From positions 62,001 through 126,000 of the forward strand of contig JARWMV010000004.1 of assembly GCA_030998015.1 (NCBI GenBank): a stretch of 64,000 nucleotides of DNA. The letters run 5' to 3'. Both the position numbers and the translations under genes were made by a program. Below the pieces are notes generated by a model, which was given only the letters and a program-made list of their open reading frames with translations, made no database searches and was not told the origin of the DNA. This stretch comes from Ceratorhiza oryzae-sativae. Taxonomy: Eukaryota > Basidiomycota > Agaricomycetes > Cantharellales > Ceratobasidiaceae. Below are positions 34,700 to 45,144 of the stretch, piece after piece; position 1 is the first letter of the stretch, and each line of letters starts with the position of its first letter.

Positions 34700-37368
34700 G
34701 TGCTTTGCAAGGAAGCATCCAGAAGGTCACAACAAGGAGCACCCTTGTGCTCAACCTCAGGCCTGGCAGCCACATGACAACCTGCCAGTAACTTGAAACC
34801 AAAGGGAAGAAGAAAAACCACCATTGATATAAATGTAGCTCCAGAAACAATTGAGGATGAAGAACTGCTGATGGTCACCCCAACACATCTGATGCAGATT
34901 GCACCAGAAAACAACAGAACCTTCTTAGGCAACAAAGAGATCCTAAAACTTGACAAACAACCAACCCTAGACAATATCTTGTGCACTCTTGATGGACTAG
35001 CCACAAACTTGGACCTGAAGGAGAAGGAAATATGAGCAGGGATTATTTCCCTCACAAGAATATGTAAGAGCAACCTCATGCTCATACTGACTCAATTAGT
35101 AGCAGCAGAAACAACAAATGCACTATGCAATCACATCAGGTTGTTAAGAGAAGACAAGGCCAAGAGAACCAAGGAAATGCATAAGTTGCTGGAGGAGAAA
35201 AAATCTGACCTAGAGAAAGAGAGGTTGAGCCTCACCAAAGAATGAAGCTGGCTGTTAGTGCCAATGAAAGAAATGAAAAGTGAGTTGGAAAAACTAGGTA
35301 CCAAAACCACACAATTATCCAAGAAAATTGAGTTGTCCACAAAAGCTATGGAGCAGGCCACAGATGAACTGCACATCAGCAGCTATATGGAAAATCCAGG
35401 GATGAGACCAGGAGAGAGGCCACACAACACATAGAACAGCAGTGCAACATGGGGAGGTTGGGGTATGGGCACAGGTGTTGCAACCTCTGAAAGTGGTTGT
35501 TGGACTTGCTTTACAAGTGGCTAATGCCTCTGATGGGTCTGGACTATGTCTGGACTACTGCTGATGCATGGCTTGTCTTGGCTTGATGCCTTGTGTGTGT
35601 CTACTGTTTTGTGGCTTGACACCATCTGCACTTATGTGCTCATGGCTGATGGACACCTGTTGCTGAATAAGCAACTGTGGACAGCAGCTAAGTTGGATGC
35701 TCAGTGCTGGGGCTTGCAACATGGTCTTGACTCAAGGCCCTTCTAGCTGTTACTTAAGCTAATAAGTCAGCTAGGGACTGTTCTTCACACTGGATGCTTT
35801 AGAGGGGAATTGATGAGGTAGAGCAAGCTGGGGTAGACTGGCTTGCTCTCCTTGCTTTTATACTATTCTAACCAAGGGAGTGACTAAGCATACATGCAGG
35901 ATGAGTAAGAATGAATGGCAGTGATCAGTCAGCCAGTTACTAATAATAGTATGTCCATCAGTCAGCAAGTAACTAATAATAGTAGCATGAGCCAGGTGAA
36001 TGGCAGTGATCAGTAAGCAAGTGACTAATAATAGGACAAGGATCAGTAAGCAGGTGGAGGTGCCTACTTATGAAGTGGAGGTGGTCAAGCCATGAGACAA
36101 AGGTGGAAAACAAAGGAAGAGAAAATGATGGTTAGCCACAAGACCTTTGATTGTGGCTCATGACAACAGGTATGTCATGGGGAAGAAACATGACAAATCC
36201 AAGCTGGGCACCCAGCACACAGGCAGGTGGGGATACAGGCTTGGCTACACTAACAGATATGGACAAGGACAGGGTCACACAGGAGAAAGAAGAACTAGAG
36301 AAAGTCAAGGTGTCTGAGAATAAGAGAGACCAACAACTCCTACTGGATGCAGAGGAACAAGACAGCAAGAAGAGCACAGAAGGCCTCTTGGCAGCAAATA
36401 TTGAGGATGAAATCAACACAGTGCTCACAAAACTACAGGAAGACACAACTCTTGAAAACTGTCTGACAGAACCTACAGTGTGCCTTAGAGTAATTTGTCA
36501 ACCCAAAGGTGGCATCCTAGTGTTGTTCAATTCTAGAAAGGCCACAGAATTTGTGGCACAACCAGAGGTCTTCAAAGTTTTCAATTCTCACCTTTCCTTC
36601 CTGCTCAAAGTTGTTCAATGCTTATATAAAATTGTTGTTAAGCAAGTCCCAGTGGAAACTGAACTAAACAATGAGACAGCAAGAGAGATGGAGGTGATCA
36701 ATAACCTAGCGAACAGGGAGATAGTCAACATGAGATTGATGAAACTGGTCCAAAGGCAAGCACAAACCCAAAGACATGCCCATGTTCTCTTAGAATTACA
36801 AACCAAGACAGGAGCTAATGATTTTATAAGTACCAAGAGAATTGTAGGAGGAAGAGTGTGTGACTCATCAAAATACCTCACAGAGGTGTTCTGGTGCTTC
36901 AGATGCCAGAAACCCAGACACAGGAAGCGAGACTGCAAGAACCCGACTCCCATGTGTGGATCATGCACTGGTCCACACATGTCAGATCAATGCAACAATC
37001 TGGGGGTATACTGGTGCACTGTCTGCACAGATGGCCTGAATTGAGCCACAGGAAAAGGCCATCCAGCATACAATCAAAACTGCCCAAACTTTGTGCAATG
37101 CAATGCTCAACAGTCTAAACATATCCCAGACAGGCTTTTCACATACTATGTCACTGAAGAAGAGTGGACCTGGGAGCTCCTATCACAGTGTGTAAGGAAC
37201 ACTTACACTCCTTGCCCTACCTTAGGAAGTGTACGAATTCAAGACAAAATGAACACCACAACAACAAGGCTGTTGTCTCCCCCAAGAGCATATACACCAA
37301 GTAGACCCACCAAGGAACCACAGACAAACAGGGAGGTCAACACAGATTTGAGGGCCCCTCCAGGGTAG
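34700..37368 (+). pseudogene. LINE ORF1 (coiled-coil, zinc-knuckle protein), dead
   Basis: One frame, apart from the 35468-36174 insertion whose removal (707 nt) restores the frame. Coiled-coil-like charged segments (HKLLEEKKSDLEKERLSL; MKEMKSELEKLGTK) precede the nucleic-acid-binding end: CFRCQKPRHRKRDC (CX2CX4HX4C) at about 36896, CGSCTGPHMSDQC at about 36957, and a third knuckle CTVC...HPAYNQNC across a stop. Nonsense codons: TGA near 34773, 35032 and 35243, TAG near 35429, TGA near 37042. The TGA codons fit CGA to TGA change. No ATG is evident at the start. The normal role would be RNA binding in the retrotransposition complex. Confidence 0.7.
35468..36168. mobile_element. ~700-bp insertion in LINE ORF1, LTR-like
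   Basis: Flanked by the direct repeat GGTATG (35462-35467 and 36169-36174). Excising the insert plus one repeat rejoins ORF1 as GGWGMSWGRN in frame. The right end GGCTCATGACAACA resembles an LTR end, and the left end begins near TGGGCACAGG if the duplication is GGTA, so the duplication is 4 to 6 bp. It contains imperfect tandem units of about 30-40 bp around ACTAATAATAG and GATCAGTAAGCA (35900-36060). It resembles 29340-29706. Confidence 0.65.
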
Positions 37369-37704
37369 GCTGACCCATGTCTCACCTGATGGCTGATATA
37401 CTGGTGCAAACTACACCTCAATCTTCATCCCAATCCCTGTCTTGTTCATCCTCAAGATCTTTCTCTTGACTTGGTTCCAGGTCCCAAGCCACCTCAATAG
37501 CCACACCAGACAACCTGGACAGGACCATTGTAGCCCCAAGCCCTGTATGCCCACTTAGGCAGCTGACCCTTTTCCAATCTAGTACCCCACCTCTTACTGT
37601 TCCACATGCCCAATCCCTCTTGCCTTTTGTGCAAGGAAGGACTCCATCTCCTGCACTGACAACCCAGATTTCTATGTCACAACCCACCTGCCCAGCGTCC
37701 TGCC

Positions 37705-40700
37705 ATGTCTAACCTCCAACCAATCAATAATACACCCCTGGAACCAAAAACATGCCTCAACATATACCAACTCAATGTCAACAACTCTAGATACCCAACT
37801 GATACTGTTATTAATACACATAGCCCAGATGACTGGGACTTAATTGCTTTTCAAGAACCCAAGATTGCACATATGAAGAATCCAATAGGCATCACCATGA
37901 AGTGGGAGATAGTATTACCTACTAATCACAGGAAAGACAACCAGGAGCACTCAAGATCTATGCTACTTGTTAGCAAGAAAGTCTTGACAAACTGTTGGAA
38001 ACTGATTCCCTTTGAGTTGCATGACCTGACAGCAATTGAACTGATTACAGGATTGAGTAACGTCCAAATTATTAATGTTTATAACAACTGCAGGAACCAG
38101 AGCACACTAGCACTATTAGACTCACACCTTAGGAGACTTCCCAGAAACACCAAGGTTATTATTCTGGGTGACTTTAATCAACATCACCCAAGCTGGGACA
38201 ACCTGCTCTGTGAACTTCTTCTCAATGATGCATATATTACCACTGCTCAGCCCCTTGTCAACATCATTACAGACCATGAGCTTCACATGGCCCTACCCCC
38301 AGTGATTCCCACCCACAAACACTTTAGAACTGGTCAGTTGTCAAGACTAGATAATGTGTTCATCTCTGTTGGACTGCAAGACAGCATACTCAAATGCACA
38401 GTACACCCTGACTGCATGCTGGCCCACACTGACCATTTCCCTATTCACACAAGGTTAGAGGTACAATACAAAGCTGCACCCACCACCCAGACAAGGAATT
38501 TCAGCAAAACACAATGGCCCAAGTTCCAAGAAACACTGGAGCTAGCCCTCAAGGGCAAATCAACCACTATTCCAGTCTCTGCAGAGATCTTTGATACACA
38601 ACTGGGTATGCTCACTGCTGCCCTCACCAGAACAATACAAAAGGTAGTCCTGATGGTGACAGCACAAGCTAACACAAAAAGATGGTGGTCAAAGGAACTT
38701 TCAGACCTTTGGAAGATCAGAAATAACCTACTTCACAGATCACTCCAGCATGCTGATGAACCCAAAAACCCAATTCATGCAGAGTACAAAGAATCAAGCC
38801 ACCAGTTCAGACTGACAATGGATGAAGCAAGATCAGACTGCTGGAACAGGTATATCAACAACATAGAGGCCAAGGACCTCTGGTTGGCTCACAAGTATCT
38901 CAAGAATCAATGTGGAGTGCAAGGCTCAGCCAGAATTCCAACACTAACAGTCAAGCAAGGTGATGGGCCCCCAACCCAAGTATACTCAAACAAGGATAAG
39001 AGCAAAGTGTTATATGACCATTTCTTCCCTCAGCATGCAGATTTGGAGATTATTGACATGCAATTTCCAGTGCCAGTCACCAACTTCAACCCCATCACCA
39101 ATGACAACGTTAGGTTGGCCATTGCAAACCTCAAATCGGGGAAGGCCCCAGGCCTGGATGGGATCCCGAATGAGGTCTTCTCAAACTGTGCTGACATACT
39201 CATCCCACACCTTACACCGTTATACAGAGCTACCTTCAAACTACACCACTACCCATCTGAATGGCAGAGATCTACAATGGTGGTGCTGAGAAAGCTGGAT
39301 TGTCCAGACTACACAGTCACAAAAGCATACCATCCAATAGCACTGCTCAATGTGATCTCGAAGTTGCTCTCCACCTGCATTGCTAACCAGATAAACCAGA
39401 TTGTAGAGTGATACAAGTTACTCCCCACACACCACTTCGGCGGACGAGTGAAGTGAACCACCTGTGACTCAATGCATGTGCTCACCAGTTTCATCAAGGA
39501 TGCATGGAGAAGGAAGAACGTAGTCTCTGGTCTATTCTTGGACGTTACAGGGGCTTTCCTGAATGCACACCCAGCAAGACTAACCCACAACATGAAGAAA
39601 CTGGGAATTCCCACAGAGATAGTAGATTGGACAGACCAGAAACTGGCCAGAAGAACTACTCTCCTCAAATTCAATGACTATACCTCAACGCCCTTCGAGA
39701 TCAGACATGGCATCGACCAAGGATGCCCACTCTCGTGCATTTTCTACCTAATTTACAACGCTGACCTTATCTGAATAGCAGATCCAGACGAATGCGAGAT
39801 AGCTGTGGGCTATATCGACAACGTTGCCCTCCTAGCTGAGGCCCCCACTTTTGAGGAGGCTAATGACATTATCAAGAGTATGATGGAAAGGAGAGGAGGC
39901 GCACTTGAATGGGCGCGCAGCCACTCTTCAGAATTTGCTCTAGAAAAAACAGCGCTGGTAGGCTTCAAAGGCCACTCAAAACAAGACCCCGTACCAGTAG
40001 AAATAGGAGGCATGCGCATACAACCAGTAAACTCACATAAATTTTTTGGTGTAATCTTCGACTGGAAGCTAACCTGGCGTGAGCAAAAACTAGCGGTACT
40101 CAAGAAGGCGACCGCATGGGCGCAAGTGATCAAGTGGGTATGTCGAGTTGAACATGGGCCAAAGCCAGAGTCGGCAAGGCGCCTCCACAACACAGTCTTC
40201 ATTCCAAAGGTGACATATGCGGCAGAAGTATGGTGGGACCCAGAGGTAAAAGTGGAGGGGAAAAGACAGAAAGGGGCGGTAGGCTTCACTAGACGACTCC
40301 AGTCAATCCAACGGATCCTAGCCCTGGCCATCACAGGAGCGCTGAGAACCTCGCCCACTGACCCCCTGACTGTACATGCAGGCATATATCCAATCGAACT
40401 GGAACTTCAGAGGAGCATTCACCGGTCTGCAGTCAGACTTGCCTCTATCCCAGTCAGTAACCCTACCTTCAACCTGGTCAAAGAAGAAGCGAAGCGCCTG
40501 GGCAGCAAGACTCGTCACCCTTCCTCAATACGTCGACTGTTTCTTAGCACAAAGGTGAACCCGAAACACTATGCGACAAGTTCTGACTTCGATGAACTAC
40601 CCGATTCGACAAAGATGCTAAACCCAAGCATACAGCCCAGCAAGGAGGCCGCCAAACGAGACGAGGCTGAAACAGAGGCGGAAGTCAAAATATACACTGA

Positions 40701-41592
40701 TGGGTCAATGTACAAAGGCGAAGTAGGAACTGCGGCGGTCCTGGTAGGTAGAGGCCACGAACTCACGGCGAAGCTATATGTTGGTAACGACAAGGAGCAT
40801 GAGGTGTATGAAGCGGAAGTCATAGGCCTTATCCTAGGTCTCGAACTACTAGCTCGACAGGAAGGGGTGAAATCGGTAGTGATTTTCATTGATAACCAGG
40901 CAGTACTACTCACTCTACAAGCGGGCAAAACGGAGAACCTCAGCTACCTCTATGAAAAACTGGACGGACAATTGAAAAAGGTCAAACACGCAAACAGAGG
41001 GATACGCGTAGTAACAAAATGGGTACCAGGGCACGTAGGAATAATGGGGAATGAGAAAGTGGACAAAGCAGCTAAGCAAGCTGCTGCGGAACGACACACT
41101 ACTGATGATCTGTTACCAGACTTCCTCAAGCGAAGGATTCCCATAAACCCGACCGCGGCGAAGCGAACGAAGAAGAGGGAGATGGATACGGATTGGGGGA
41201 TGTGGGTAGGGAGTTCGGAACGAACAGAGCGTATGCGCCACCTTGACCAGTCCTACCCGTCCAAGAAATTCAGCAAGGACGCGAAGAAGTTTGGCTTAAC
41301 AAGACTCGAATATGCAACTTTGGTGCAACTCAGGCTAGGACACTTTCCTCTGGCGACGTACCTACACTGGTTCAAGAAGACGGACTCACCGTGATGTCCA
41401 TTCTGCGAAAGCCGATCGGAGACTATGATCCACTTCCTCATGGGATGCGCGACACTCGAACAACTTAGACGAGAAAGAGATAGGCTGTGCGGGGCTAAAT
41501 CTCGGTCGATGCCACTTCTACTTCACCCAGGGAGACACACCACACACGTAATGGCATTTATTCGCAAAGCGAGGAGTCAGCTGGGGGGCTGA
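37705..41592 (+). pseudogene. LINE ORF2: endonuclease, reverse transcriptase, RNase H
   Basis: A single reading frame of about 1,295 codons, interrupted only by TGA at 39409, 39454, 39772 and 41392. The APE-type endonuclease comes first (LIAFQEPK, ILGDFNQHHPSWD, HTDHFPI). The reverse transcriptase follows (KSGKAPGLDGIPNEVF; GLFLDVTGAF; GIDQGCPLS), with the catalytic box GYIDNVALL showing Asn for the second Asp of YIDD. Then comes RNase H (YTDGSMYKGEVG, YEAEVIGL, IDNQAVL, PGHVGIMGNEKVD). Past the last TGA there is a CPFC...H...C zinc motif, ending at 41590. It is related to fungal Tad1-type LINEs. Dead through nonsense codons and the active-site change, yet free of frameshifts. Confidence 0.85.
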
Positions 41593-41890
41593 CGAGTTGC
41601 AAGGACACAGCGGGAGGAGGTCTAGGACTATGGATAGGGGTCAAAAGGGGAAGCCTAGAATAGGGAGCACGAAGGGAATCAGGCAGAACACGAGCACACA
41701 CGGAATACCGTTCCCTACGGAGCGCCGAATACTTTATGCCCACAAACCGTTGAAGGAGTGCAGGGCGTGGACGAGGGAGGAAACAGACATTTTGACACTT
41801 TGTTCTTCATTGCATTTGTGCGGATAAGCCTTATATACATATGTAGCAGGCAAATAACACCATAACTCAAAAAAAAAAAAGGATATGACT

Positions 41891-42779
41891 AGATAGGTAA
41901 TACTAACCAGATGAACTCTAGAATAGTCCACCATATCTTCCCTTCTGCAAACCAAAAAATAACCACACCAAGATAGGACTCATGTGTCAGGCTAGTCCAC
42001 CCATCAAGCGCCAGGTGTAGCACACCTGGAACCAGCTGAACAAGAAATTCATACATGAGATATGTAGCATAAGAAAGAAGAAGCCAAGACATACTTGTAG
42101 ATAGTGTGCTGTGTCCTTTGACATATCCTTGTATATGCGTCGCACATCTGTTGATATGGTTTTAGCAGTGGGAAGCAAGGTTCCAGGACAAAGGAGTTCA
42201 ACCTCTTGCCTATGAAGCTTGTCTGTTACCAACTCAAATGGGCAGCATTCTTGAGCGCAGCGAAGGGCAAGGATTGTGCAATGCCTAGCAGCCGAGTAAG
42301 AGAGCAGAGGATAAGCTGGGGTTTTAGCGGGAACTACAATGCCTCTCTTGCAATCACATATAGCAGCAGATGTGATGAGGTTGCCAGTGCCATCTCCATT
42401 GCTCAGGCAATTGCAATACTGCGGGTTGTGACTTGGATGATTGTACTTGCAGTCAAAACGAATCACAAGTTTTGAAAACTGGCCATATCCATCGTAGTGG
42501 CGCTCGATGGAAGGGTTATGATGGCTATACGCCAAGGATCTCCATGATTCACGAGTCTCAGCTACATTCACGCCCATACAATAGGTAAATAGTCTCCTAT
42601 GCCGTAAATACTTTGAATTACTGACCCAGAATCTTTTCGTTGTCATATTTCTCGGCTTTGGCATCTGTCATGGCGTTCAGGCCTTTGCGACGCTTTGCAC
42701 GTTCGCGCGGAGGTTCTGACGGTGCAGGACGCCGCACAGCTGGCGAAGGCAAGGATGGCTCAGGGGGTCTCAAAGACAT
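41891..42779 (-). pseudogene. hAT transposase, N-terminal part
   Basis: Minus strand from ATG 42779 (MSLRPPEPSLPSP, AKRRKGLNAMTDAKAE). An intron of about 65 nt at roughly 42570-42634 joins EKIL to AETRESWRSLAYSHHN. A BED-like zinc finger follows (FDCKYNH...GTGNL...C), then AARHCTILALRCAQECCPFE, TISTDVRRIYKDMSK, and after a second intron VPGVLHLALDGWTSL and ESYLGVVIFWFAEG. The last is the hAT DGWTS catalytic-core block. The coding then enters an intron that holds the LINE; the middle part resumes at 33951. This piece is open and CpG-containing, unlike its C-terminal half. The element therefore spans about 31.7-42.8 kb with nested insertions. Confidence 0.7.
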
Positions 42780-43228
42780 GGGAGGAGGGGGTATTGTGTA
42801 CTATCTACTCGTTTACACGCATATATTTATACTAAAACCCCAACCATTGCTCGGGATCCACTTCACTGTTGAGCACGCAAGTTTAATAGCAGAACAGATG
42901 TGAGTCAAACGTGGGTCAAGCCCATTTTTACTATTTTTTGACCTGATCATAGCGCTGTACAGCGCACTTTGCTCAAACAATACGCGACGCTTCGTCGTGC
43001 ATCTCGTGGTTCCGGCGTTCTTGCCCGAACTCAACTGCGCAGCCGAGTCATCCGCGCCGCTTATTTCAAATTCATCTGCACACCCAGTCATTATACCCGG
43101 ATGCCATCTGCGGTTGCCTATCCGGGTGACATACGGATAAGTCTTATCCGTTTCGCTCCCTAGTCAAATCCAAACTCAAACACGTGATTGGGCCCCGGAT
43201 CTCCCTGGACAAGCACCGCTTTAACGAT
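42780..43228. other. Flank between hAT element and F-box gene
   Basis: No gene recognised. A short perfect palindrome AGCGCTGTACAGCGC lies near 42952. I could not identify the hAT terminal inverted repeat here with confidence. Confidence 0.4.
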
Positions 43229-44377
43229 ATGTCTATGTTTCCTCCGGAAATCATTCAACTGATCGCAAATTACTGCGATAGCCGGATACCTCTAACTCTA
43301 GTCAACAAGTGTTTTTATCATAATACAGTGCCTATCCTCTACCACGATGTCAAGTTATATGGACACGCAACCCTAATTTTCTGCAAGACCTTACTAAACG
43401 GATCGCCCAACCTTCATAAATACCCAAGAATCCTCGAAATTATTTTCATCCCCATCCAAGGGCAGGCTGAAGAACACGCGCGAGCAGCGAGGGATCTCCT
43501 TATGCTGGTCCCTAACCTGGTCGAACTTTCCTTGGGCATCTCACCAAACCTGGTACAGCGGTTTATAGCCAGCGAACAGTACCCCTTCAGTCTCCGCAAA
43601 CTCCGCCTTGAAGGGATCTCAACTGAGGTACTGAATACGTTTATCCGAGCCCAGCCCCTGCTCGAAATGCTAGATCTATATAGAGACATAACGTACGGCG
43701 ACGCGCCATTGCCGCAAGATGATTTCCTAGCAGCGTCCGACGTATTACCGAGACTAAAGTCAGTTTGTACGACTGCCGATTATGTTCACCGTATAATTCC
43801 ACACCGACCAGTCTCCAATGTAGAAGTTTTGGGAGGTTTCAGAAAAGACCAAATTCCTCTCTTGACCAAATCATTACAAAAATGCACAGCTCCTTTGACT
43901 TCGATACGAGTTGATATTACTTGCGATCTCACCCTCTGGTATCGCGATGTATCTGCATTTATATTTAGCATTGCATTTGCGAAAAGCTCGTTGCGAGAAC
44001 TCAGCGTGATCTTCAGCCCGGATGATTGGGACGAGAGCTTCACGGATATCTTGGAATACTGGCTAAAGGTGCGCACGGGATTAAGCTTGCTTGGATCTTG
44101 TGCTAAATTTGTATTATGGAACACTCCGTGTAAACAGAGGTCACCCGATACCCCACAGAGGATCAAAGATGTTCGAATGAGCCTTACTGGGTTCATTTGT
44201 CTAGAAGTATTCAATCTGGTTGACCCGTTCTACGAGGAGGGTCAGATAACGCCATGGTATATTGCGTCTATTCCGGAGTTATCGCAGTTTCAGGTGTGGA
44301 AGAAGGCCTGTCCCAGCCTGAAGGAGGTCACCATATTTAATCTATTCCTCTCGGATCAATCCGAAGTCAGACTTTAA
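43229..44377 (+). CDS. F-box-like/LRR protein (right flank of transposon nest)
   Basis: Paralogue of the gene at 26046. It starts MSMFPPEIIQLIANYCDSR at 43229, with LTLVNKCFYHNTVPILYHDV, SLRKLRLEGIS, PLLEMLDLY, HRPVSNVEVLGGF, IPELSQFQVWKKACPSL. Exon 1 is 43229-44068 and exon 2 44138-44377. The 69-nt intron is a multiple of three without a stop, so an unspliced reading is also open (382 versus 359 residues). The splice is preferred because the paralogue uses the same position. Likely an SCF adaptor of unknown target. CpG is normal throughout. Confidence 0.75.
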   Translation: MSMFPPEIIQLIANYCDSRIPLTLVNKCFYHNTVPILYHDVKLYGHATLIFCKTLLNGSPNLHKYPRILEIIFIPIQGQAEEHARAARDLLMLVPNLVELSLGISPNLVQRFIASEQYPFSLRKLRLEGISTEVLNTFIRAQPLLEMLDLYRDITYGDAPLPQDDFLAASDVLPRLKSVCTTADYVHRIIPHRPVSNVEVLGGFRKDQIPLLTKSLQKCTAPLTSIRVDITCDLTLWYRDVSAFIFSIAFAKSSLRELSVIFSPDDWDESFTDILEYWLKVRTGLSLLGSCAKFVLWNTPCKQRSPDTPQRIKDVRMSLTGFICLEVFNLVDPFYEEGQITPWYIASIPELSQFQVWKKACPSLKEVTIFNLFLSDQSEVRL

Positions 44378-44944
44378 TTCTGTCGACAGGAGGCCAGCTG
44401 TTGTTATTTACTTTCAAAACTGCCCAGATTGTGCCGATTGTAGTCCTTTTAGATCCGCGACTTCTTGTTTCCTTGGTATCCTTTCTTTTGATTTTCATAC
44501 AAGTGGTAAATTCATAGCCTTATCGGTTCTAATGCGGCTCCAACGAAAGGTTGTGGGCGTCAGTCGCCGGTGATTCTTGAAACCATTGGGTAACCGTGCA
44601 CGAGTGATCCAACATTTCACTTGTTATTTACAATCACATCCATTCTTTACAAGGTTCCGAAGACTTAATATGGAGTTGCCTTTCCGTATATCAAATCTAG
44701 CACGTTTTGCGTTGCACCCCAGCCACTGACTGAGCATTTAGTCAGGGACGATGGATGCACTCATTTCCGTGATTGGCGCTGACGGAACTTGGCGTTATAT
44801 TTCGCCTTGAGACCTCTACGCTGTGCCCTCGTCTCCGAAGAAGGGCTCATCTGCTACTCGAATGTCAAACCTTTCTGAAATTGTTTGATTAGCGGAAAGT
44901 CACCGTAAGTATCGCTGTATAGCTGTCGGTCAAGTGGTACTATC
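44378..44944. other. Intergenic, degraded
   Basis: No open frame. Probably decayed upstream parts of the F-box copy whose last exon survives at 44945. Confidence 0.35.
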
Positions 44945-45130
44945 GTGGAGAGATTTGAACCTGTTCGCACGACTATCTTCGAACTATCTCGACTCCAGGT
45001 CTGGAATGAATTCCAGCCAAACTTGACGAAATTTAATTTGTTTGAGATGACCTATCGTTTTGTACGCACGAGCCCCGGTTTCGTACTGAAATCCTGTTTT
45101 TCAACTACTTGGGGGGATTTGCCCTCTTAA
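44945..45130 (+). pseudogene. F-box gene remnant, last exon only
   Basis: Reads TTIFELSRLQVWNEFQPNLT and KFNLFEM, aligning with the final exon of the F-box genes at 26046 and 43229 (IPELSQFQVWK...CPxL...IFNL). Nothing upstream forms the F-box or the repeats. Its end lies 15 bp from the convergent end of the RNA-binding protein gene. Confidence 0.6.
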
Positions 45131-45144
45131 CATGTCCTAGTAAA

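Larger units (their letters stand above)
26905..39060. other. CpG-depleted domain
   Basis: Reading the sequence base by base, CG dinucleotides nearly vanish from about 26905 to 39060, with TG and CA abundant. Only scattered CGs remain (for example near 29209, 30520, 34434-34690) plus a sharp CpG-rich islet at about 31320-31600. The domain covers the end of the F-box gene, all three solo LTRs, the MITE, the C-terminal hAT pieces and the 5' two-thirds of the LINE. The pattern is what long-term cytosine methylation at CpG followed by deamination produces. Confidence 0.8.
33960..41882 (+). mobile_element. LINE (Tad1/I-like non-LTR retrotransposon), near full length
   Basis: 7,923 bp with ORF1 (zinc-knuckle protein), ORF2 (endonuclease, reverse transcriptase, RNase H) and a 12-A tail at 41869-41880. 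It is flanked by the 8-bp direct repeat ATATGACT at 33952-33959 and 41883-41890. Those flanks are the two halves of an intron of the surrounding hAT transposase. The 5' leader is about 740 bp. CpG is almost absent 5' of about 39060 and frequent 3' of about 39420. A ~700-bp secondary insertion interrupts ORF1. Confidence 0.85.

Noticed and set aside
26905..39060. Classical RIP as the cause of sequence decay
   Set aside because: RIP favours CpA to TpA; CpA is abundant here and the depletion is specific to CpG.
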